Part shown: positions 57,047 to 64,000 of the stretch, piece after piece
How positions within the stretch are numbered: the stretch's first letter is position 1
How the letters are laid out: each line of letters begins with the position of its first letter
Notes under the pieces: generated by a model
Told to the model about the DNA's origin: nothing
Seen by the model: the letters and a program-made list of their open reading frames with translations, nothing else
Databases searched by the model: none
Program-made: the position numbers and the translations under genes
NCBI GenBank assembly: GCA_963556495.2
Contig: OY747710.1
Span: forward strand, 36,663,000-36,726,999
Direction of reading: 5' to 3'
From: Valencia hispanica
Taxonomy: Eukaryota > Chordata > Actinopteri > Cyprinodontiformes > Valenciidae
DNA length: 64,000 nt

Positions 57047-60000
57047 CTGTTGGAGGGTTGCCACATGCATTCACACGCCCCCATACACAAACACAATCAC
57101 ACACACACCCCAGAAGCATATGTACATAAACACACGAGCATTTGTACAAACACAAACATGCGGAGGAGGGGAAGAGAAAAAAAAAAAGCAGCAACACAAC
57201 AACAAATTAGTGGTGAACGGCGTAAACGGATGGATCAGAACGTTTTCAGGAGGGGGAGAGCTCAAAGGCGTCAAACAGCAGGGAAAAGGGGCGGTTGAGC
57301 TGGAGACTCAGCCAATAAACTTTAAATTAATGTAATTTTAAGATAATGGCAGAGATAATTGCTAAACAGAACCTGAGCTCCTGCGAGAGGAGCAGAGGCG
57401 GCTGATGGAATTTAGAGAGGAGAGGTGGGGGTGGGTCCTCTGATGCTGATGACAAAAGCTGAGCGTCTTCAGAGTGTTGGTGTGTGTGCGTACCTGCGAT
57501 GAGCAGTGTATCCATCCGTGGTGGCGGCTGGGGGGGCTTGAATAATTTGCTGATGTCCTCCTCAGGCAGCGATGGCTCCCCTCTGCTCTGCCGCTGGGTG
57601 TTCTCCTGCTGCCGCCTCTGGAGGTACTGGAGAGAGCGGCCCACAAAGGGTGGCATTAGTGGGGGCAGATGTAAGGAGAAAACATAATGCATGAGGCTGA
57701 TGTGAGAATGTGGAGCGAGATGACGAGAAGATGTGGGAGTACCGAAGGAAATCGAAAAAAAATATATATGTAGCAGGTAAGGAAGCGGAGAACGGCAACA
57801 GAAAAAAGTAGCGGGAGGCGTAAAGTCAGAGAGACTCGGAGAGCACAAAGTAAGAAATGTAGAAAAACAGAGGGATGAAAGCAGAGATGGGGAGACAGAG
57901 ACAGAAAAGTTATAAGTGCTAACAGGAATGGAGTGATTTGTGGTGTGCTGACAGTCGGTAAATCAGCGAGGTGCCACATCTCTGGAGATCCTAAAAGCCT
58001 TGTTAATTTGGCAAGATGAAGGAGAAGAGGAGGTAAGTTGGATCAGACAGAGGAAGGAGCTGGTGTTCAAGCAAGCGGAGTGCTTTCAACCAAACATCCC
58101 ACAATGCACCTGTATAGGTTCATCAGGTAAACACAGACAAACATCTTGATCTTTTTTTCCTTCTCCCCTCAGTGTGTCACAGCATGGCTTTGCATCACTG
58201 AAATGGAAATGTGGAAAACTTTTGCACGTTTGCCCTGCTGCATTTAATTGCTTTACAGTATCTAAACCTTACAGTAAGTTAAAGTTTTAAAAGCGGTGTA
58301 ATACAAGCCTGGTGCTGATATTAAACAAATGTGTTTATGTCAGCAAAACAAAGGCAACGCCGTCTGCCTTTCCATCCAATGTGAAGCTGTTTTACCAAAA
58401 TCCTGACAAACTGAGTTGGACTGAAATCCAGCCTCCCCATGCTCTATTTTTGCTGATGATCATCTTCCAGCATCTCTCCTGCAATTATGTAGCATTTACA
58501 TTATTTTGTGATTTTAGACGCATTTAAGCAGCTGTTGGAGTTGAAATGTTCTCATTTTCGTTATTAACAAGCTAATGATTTTGGAGTCGCACTAAAATAA
58601 CCCAAGTTTGTCCAGCCCTTCAACTAGGCAAACCATAATAATTTGTCACTTTCTATACATCTGAAATTTACAACCAGGATTTAGTTTCTATTATATAAAG
58701 GATATCAATAAAGACGAGTTTTCTTTCAGATTTTAGGAGCTCAAAAAGCATCTGCCACATCTCTTGATGCCCAGGCAGCAGAAGGAAAATCCGAAATTGA
58801 CTTCTTGGCCAGTAATTTCCATCTACCATACTGTGTTAAGTTTCCATGGTTACCAAGTGTTGTACTGGCTGATGGATGTGGGCTATTTTACCCACTTACC
58901 AGCTTTTTTTACCCTTTTAGTTTTGGATGTTTTGTAATGACCAGGTTTCATTTCGGACCTCCAGGGGAAGGTTTGTTAACCTGCTTCAATAACCTGCTTC
59001 ATTTCAAGTCATTTTCTCCAATCCACTAGTGGTCTGCTGTAACGAAGGCTGGTTGTGGGACTCAATATTTTCCGAGCGGAGGCAGCATGTAATAATTTTT
59101 GGTTTGGTGATTATTTGCATGTTGTTGTTTTTTTTTTAAGGTTTCTGGGCCTGAGTGGCCTTTATTGATAGTGGACAGAGTTTTGAAGGGGGAAGAGAGG
59201 TGGGTGAAGGTCGCCCGGGACGGGACTCAAACCGGGGACAGCCACGTCGAGGACCAAAGCCTCTGCACATGGATTGCCTGCTCTAACCACTACGCCACGC
59301 GACACCCCTTATTTGCATGTTTTCTAAAATCCATTTGGCCTAAAGCACTTAGAACCTAAATAAATCAAAACAGGGTGGAACAGAAAGTCCTTGGATAGTA
59401 ATATACGATAAATTTAAACTATATATGTGAGATCTGAGCATTAAATATAACTATTTCATGATAATACTTAACTACAAGGAAAAATAAACTGATAGGCTAA
59501 GTATTTTGATTCAAGGTGTTTATTTTCAGGTGTGAAGCGGTAAACTGACTGGGAGATGTGTCGGCAGATCACGTTCAGATCATTCCTTCGTTCCATGATC
59601 TACACTTGTTCTTTCTGACTAAAAGGTCCCAACTTAATATAAAGGGCTGATGTTGATCCACTATAATTACGCCATCGATCCACCTCATGACCACAAAAAA
59701 AAAAAAAAAAAAAAAAACGGGTTTACAGAACGAGTGTGATGTGATATGATATGATACCCAGCAAAGACAACCGTGGGAGTCAGTGGGTGGGACAAGGAGG
59801 AGAGACCCTGGTTGGTCCCATCAGTGACTGTCTGATCCAAGAAGGGGGTTATTCAGCTGAATCGGATGCAGACAACAACTCTGCTTGTATTTAAAGTCCT
59901 GGAGAAATCCCTGACTAATATCTAGGATTTATTGCTCAGGTGAATGCAGTAAGTCCAAGGCGAAGTCTTTTTGGTTCTGCATTACCAGCTGAATGATTTA

Positions 60001-63000
60001 AAAGCACACACTGAATGTTTGATGCCATTTATGGTCGTGTGCTAAATGTAGAACCATGATGTAAAGCGGATAACTATAAGAATCGTAAAGAAAAAGACAA
60101 AAAATGAATCGTATTTGTCAGGTTTTCAATCAGACATTCGACACAGCATCAGACCCTCCCCCACTGGTACATCCAGCTGGCTTCGCATACATTGCCATGG
60201 AAAAAGTCTGAAACAAAGCAGTCTTTACTTACAGAACAACATGCTGCCTGCCATGATGCAGCAGGTGAAAAAGGTGGAGTGGTTTTTTTTGGGGGGGGGG
60301 GATCTAAATCACGCTCGGCTCTGCCGCCCAGCCGTATTCTCCAAGCACATCACATTCCATGTGTACTCACCAAGTCAGCTTGACTAGTCAGGCTGCCCTC
60401 TTTGTAAGAACCTCTCAGCAAACATATTCCTCAGCTCCATCTAACTGCCACCACCTGTTGCCAAAACTAAAAGTAATTTCCCTGTAGCAAGAAACGCCCC
60501 CCTCCCATTCAGTCATGAGACCATCAATGTCGGCTTTCAAATGACAATTGTTATCCAATTTGAATATATAAATTGTATCAATTTAGGTTTGTATCTTACA
60601 GATGGGCTTTCAGTTCTCAAAAGAATAATATGAGTTATTTTCCAGCAACAGCTGCTTGGGAATTAAAAGGGTCTCATATTGCTGCATATCAAAGGGTATG
60701 TTTGCATCAGCTACAATTTAGATTAAGCGCAATTACCCCCTGTTCACCTTTGGCCCAGGTCTTTTCTATTCAAAAATCCATTTCAGCACGCATCGCCTGT
60801 ATTCTGCTTTTACACTGGGATCCAACAACCTCCCCGTCAGACTGCTGACACATCCTCCTGTCTGTTTTTCACCTTTCTTTTGACAAAACAACTCAGACAT
60901 CATGTTAGCTTTAACTGATGAACTTCTTATGACATCTTTTTGGCAAAGCACTCTTCAACTGCTCTGGCTCGCCTTGCGTGCGTTTCTTTAAATGCAGAAA
61001 AATTACTGGGTCGTTAAGTCTTTTAATTGTAGCTGAATTCTTCTATTAGGCATCATTTATGCTTCCTCGGTTCAGCGGATTAAAACACTGCAGCATACCT
61101 AATCAACAGTCAAAGTGTTGTGGGCTCCTTTGGATGGGAATGAATCAGGAAGGAGTGAGCCATACGTTCCCAGCAATAAAAGACCAACTTGGCTGCGGAT
61201 CGTGCCAAGGAATCTGTTATTTACCAAATACAGCAGGCTATGGAAGAAAAATGGAGCCCCCTCAGCGCGATGGCTTTTTGCAACTTTCTATGATGATTAA
61301 TAAGGTTCCATTTGTCCTGGAAGCAGCAGGGTCAATAGCACAAGATTACAAGGGGCACGCAGCGTAGATGTCTGAGAGGTTTAATAGAAGCTCACTTTCC
61401 TTTTCCTTGTGTGCTTTATTGGTTCATAATAGGATACCGTGTGAAATGTGAAAAAGCTGACACTATAAAAGAAGGGGTTGTCTGTGTGATCTTGTATATG
61501 AGTCTGGGTGCATGAGTGAAAGACGAAAGCTTGGAGACTGATGATAAGGTGAGCACAGGGAGGATGATGGATCCTAATACTCTACAAGTGTGAGGATGAA
61601 GCATATCCACCTCTTGTGGTTTTATAAAGTCCTGCCTATAGTTATGGATACGTGTTTCATCCGACTCTGCCTGGTTGGCGAGGAGCTGACTGTAACTTAT
61701 CTCCAACTGGATGATAGAATGATGACGGTGACTCAGCCCGGATCAACATTAATACCTCAGACATTTTCTCGCTTCCACTTCCACAGACTAATGACTGAAT
61801 AATGTAGCCGTTTCCACGTAGGTGTATGTTTGTGCACACATCAGTGAGTCACAGTGAGCTGCTATGCTCCCATTTTCTTGAACAATGTTTGCACGCTGCT
61901 GCGTGACGTTTGCGTTTCCATTTGCTGCCAGATGTTTATGATGCAACTGGCGGATGTTAATGCCGCAAAGGGCAGTATGTGCACCCAAACTGTATGTGCA
62001 TGTTTTCCCTCCTTTAGTGCTCTTATTTCTGAAAATGTGGTAGCTCCTGCTTTTAAACGAAGTCGGAGCTGTGATGTGGCTTCACCTTCTGCTCAGAGCA
62101 AACTCAGCTTTATCAGAGTGCCTTTCAAAAGTCTTTATTTTCCTGAAACTTTTCCATCTTTTCTCATGTAACAAAGGCAAACTTGAATATACTTTTTGGA
62201 CTGCCATGTGACAGATAAACCAACACAAAGTAGTGCATGACTGTAGAGTGGAAAGACACGAATACATGGTTTTATTCAACTGTGGTTTGCATACGTATTC
62301 AGTCACCTAATTAGTACACAGAGTTCCCCAGTGTCTCATTTTTCTCGGCACAAATCAAGTTGTTCAATGAAGGCCTGAGAGGTTTGTAAAAGAACAAAAA
62401 GCAACAATAAAAATCCAGCAACGTCAATATGTCTGATTTTTTTAAATGATTTCATCTTTTTCATTTGAAAACAAACAGGTTTTCAAAGGTTAGAGTCGCC
62501 TAAAGTATGAAAGTATTTCAAGTTATGAGATTATCAGGAAGGTCTGGTGGCTTGGTAAGTTTCTTGGTAAGGCTAAGGATCAGCTAGAAAAAGAAAAGCG
62601 GAGATGGACAACAAAAGACTCCAGTGGGGCAGAGGTTTACGTTCCAGTAAGATAACAATCCTAATCATACAATCTGTGTCACAGTGAAGTGTTTTGCATC
62701 AAAGTGGGGGAACAAACTCTGGTCCAAACCACAGAAGACTTGAGGTTGCATTTGCAGCAAAAGGTGATCCGGAAAAAAAAGAAAAATGCATGCCCCACTT
62801 TTCAGGTTTTTATTTGTAAAAAAAATATATCCAGTTCTTTCTACTTCACAATTATGCACTACTTTGTACTGGTCTGTCGCATTAAAATACATAAAATTTT
62901 GTGGTCGTAAAAAATACCAAACGCATCGTGGGTATGAATACCTTTGCGAGGTAAAGTGCCCATGCGGTTAATGATTTCTGAACCATACCTGTAGGATTTA

Positions 63001-63965
63001 ACCTTCTGCTGTGGACACACACGAGTAATCACAGCAGGATCAAGTGTGTTTACATTATGACAGCTAGAACAAGTCAATGCGACCTCATCAGTGTAAACTC
63101 AAGGCAACAGAAATGATTCGTGATGACCGCCGCCTGGCCTTTACTTACACCAGTGGTGCTTTTCTCCTTCCACACTCATTTGGTTTCTTACATTAAAAAG
63201 CTCCTTGAGAGAAATCCTCGTTTGCCGCATTGAAGCGGAGTTCACGGCTCTGAAAAGCTGTTGCGGCGGTGCTCATTTGTCTGGAGAAAGTTATGCGTCT
63301 TGCCTTCTTTTAAATCCTGCCATCTTTGTAGGAAGCCAGAATGTGACAGTGGAGTAACACATTTTAAATGGCTGAGTTTAAAGTAAGATCCTGTCACACA
63401 CTTTTACGTGTCGAAACAACAGCCCCTGGATACGTGTCGGATGAACATTTAGAAAAAGTGCTTCAAATAAAAAAAGGTGTGGATTTTCTGTTGCTGTTAA
63501 TTGGTATAAAAACTGATGCTAGATGTTGATAAGCACAATCATGAAACGTTCATAATTAAATGTTCAAATCTGGATATTTCCATAACCGTTTCTCTCCTGC
63601 TGTGATTACAGCTGCAATTTGGTTTTGTCCACATCCTACAGACATCAACCTGCTGTTCTAATGCGAAGAATGGGACTGTGGGTGCATCTGTTTGTGAATA
63701 AGTGTGATAGCTGAGGGAAAGAGTCTCGATATGTATGCTGGTACGCTGATGTGCCTACTGCTCCTGCTGGCTCACTGTGTGGGTGGTGTGGGCACTTTGC
63801 TTCCTGAGAGCCTGGCCGTGTACGAGTTTGCTTGCAGGAGTTACCTGGTGCTTCTGCTGCTGCTGCTTGCTCAGATTGCGGCTGTAGGTGTTATATTTGA
63901 CAATGTCTTGGTTCAGGTCATCCACCCTGTCCATCAGAAGCTGAAGACTCTTCTCCAAGTGGTTG
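56952..63965 (-). CDS. eif3h: eif3h, C-terminal part (last three exons), gene continues off the right edge
   Basis: Encodes the C-terminal third of eukaryotic translation initiation factor 3 subunit h, a non-catalytic MPN-domain subunit of the eIF3 complex, which recruits mRNA and initiator tRNA to the 40S ribosome in the cytoplasm. Three coding exons join in frame with GT-AG introns: 63845-63965, 57494-57626 and 56952-57046 (349 nt in all, about 115 residues). The spliced product reads [27 protein letters not shown] joined to [29 protein letters not shown], and LLIAG joined to [20 protein letters not shown], closely matching vertebrate EIF3H to the stop. The N-terminal MPN domain would be in exons beyond 64000. 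The human protein is 352 residues, so roughly residues 238-352 are here. No lesion is visible. Confidence 0.95.
57047..57493 (-). other. eif3h: eif3h last intron
   Basis: 447 nt, GTACG...CAG. Contains a CA-rich tract and purine-rich stretches. No embedded gene. Confidence 0.85.
57494..57626 (-). CDS. eif3h: eif3h exon 7 (numbering as in human)
   Basis: 133 nt. The acceptor is CTCTCTCCAG right of 57626 and the donor GCAG/GTACG left of 57494. It reads [20 protein letters not shown], then [20 protein letters not shown] and LLIA plus the first base of a glycine codon. The longer open frame around it (to 57848) is intron read-through. Confidence 0.95.
59124..59308 (-). mobile_element. tRNA-derived SINE with 13-bp target duplication
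   Basis: The minus-strand head reads CGTGGCGTAGTGGTTAGAGC (A-box type), then GGTTTGAGTCCCGTCC (B box) about 50 bp on. The body contains GGCCACTCAGGCCC. The 3' end is an A-rich tail (T run at the left on plus). It is flanked by TTATTTGCATGTT at 59111-59123 and 59309-59321, an exact 13-bp duplication. It is a different SINE family from the V-SINE-like copies and comparatively young. Confidence 0.9.
59695..59717. repeat. 23-nt A run
   Basis: Uninterrupted adenine run in the eif3h intron, followed by ACGGGTTTAC. It could be a leftover retroposon tail, but nothing upstream identifies one. Confidence 0.9.
62115..62962 (+). mobile_element. Tc1-family transposon, internally deleted
   Basis: The left end AGAGTGCCTTTCAAAAGTC with ACTTTTCCATCTTTTCTCAT and the right end GGGTATGAATACCTTTGCGA are inverted relatives. 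A coding remnant near 62615-62690 (CTCCAGTGGGGCAGAGGTTT, CAGTAAGATAACAATCCTAA) equals the FQQDNDP region, with the first half of the transposase and the tail after it deleted. About 850 bp in all, inside an eif3h intron. Confidence 0.75.
63845..63965 (-). CDS. eif3h: eif3h exon 6 (numbering as in human)
   Basis: 121 nt. The acceptor is CATTCCAG just right of 63965 and the donor CAG/GTAACT at 63844. It starts with the last base of a split codon and then reads [20 protein letters not shown] and continues to SKQQQQKHQ, a helical region with a short glutamine run. Confidence 0.95.
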
Positions 63966-64000
63966 CTGGAATGAAACCATCCACGTGTCAAGGGGTTTTG

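Larger units (their letters stand above)
57627..63844 (-). other. eif3h: eif3h intron between exons 6 and 7
   Basis: 6.2 kb, GTAACT...CAG. It contains a SINE (59124-59308), a 23-nt A run (59695-59717) and a deleted Tc1 (62115-62962). Blocks at about 60590-60830 and 61060-61360 are high-complexity (for example TAAGCGCAATTACCCCC) and could be conserved intronic elements. No second gene recognised. Confidence 0.85.

Noticed and set aside
57327..57848. 173-codon minus-strand open frame
   Set aside because: Only 57494-57626 is exon (in the eif3h frame). The rest is intron on both sides, shown by CAG acceptor and GT donor and by the family alignment.

Overview
The window looks like ray-finned fish DNA, probably a percomorph, although the species cannot be read from it. 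The grounds are the repeats (many Tc1-family DNA transposons, L2/Rex-type LINEs, tRNA-headed V-SINE-like SINEs, a gypsy-type solo LTR, hAT-like non-autonomous elements) and one clear vertebrate gene split by GT-AG introns. It is a long intergenic region running into the 3' end of a gene on the minus strand.

The only host protein-coding gene I can support is eif3h (translation initiation factor 3 subunit h). Its last three coding exons lie at 63845-63965, 57494-57626 and 56952-57046 on the minus strand, with a poly(A) signal at 56786-56791. The rest of the gene lies beyond the right edge. The roughly 56 kb to the left is downstream of eif3h. In human the corresponding side is the gene desert towards TRPS1, so this is plausibly the fish trps1-eif3h intergenic interval. 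It holds no other convincing host exon, only a few higher-complexity blocks that could be conserved non-coding elements.

Layout: 1-5.7 kb is AT-rich with one Tc1 relic. From 5.7 to 9.4 kb a LINE (about 2.9 kb, minus) interrupts an older Tc1. From 11.4 to 15.8 kb there is a nearly complete L2-type LINE (minus) with an SGNH-esterase domain, an AP endonuclease and a reverse transcriptase. From 18.8 to 23.2 kb come a possible DNA transposon with a 32-residue ORF, a decayed L2 relic and a solo LTR with a 5-bp target duplication. From 24.6 to 30.2 kb come two SINEs, half of a Tc1, a nearly intact Tc1 (one frameshift, one stop) nested in an older Tc1, and a hAT-like element with an 8-bp duplication. 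From 34 to 35.4 kb there are a LINE 3' fragment and a SINE. From 40 to 42.1 kb there are Tc1 relics. From 44.0 to 47.4 kb a nest of insertions occurs: a Tc1 interrupted by a THAP-exon-bearing element with an 8-bp duplication, itself interrupted by a small inverted-repeat element and by a 5'-truncated LINE with an 11-bp duplication. From 52.8 to 54.8 kb a different Tc1 carries a second, short copy of the same THAP-type element plus a 152-bp insert. From 56.8 kb to the end is eif3h, whose intron between the first two visible exons contains a SINE with a 13-bp target duplication and a deleted Tc1.

The transposons are mostly dead copies identified by eye from familiar family sequence. The element boundaries I trust most are those with target-site duplications. 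The THAP-exon element seen twice, each time inside a Tc1, is the best candidate for something under-described. The strand-biased TTTTA enrichment in the L2 copy is the oddest base-composition signal.
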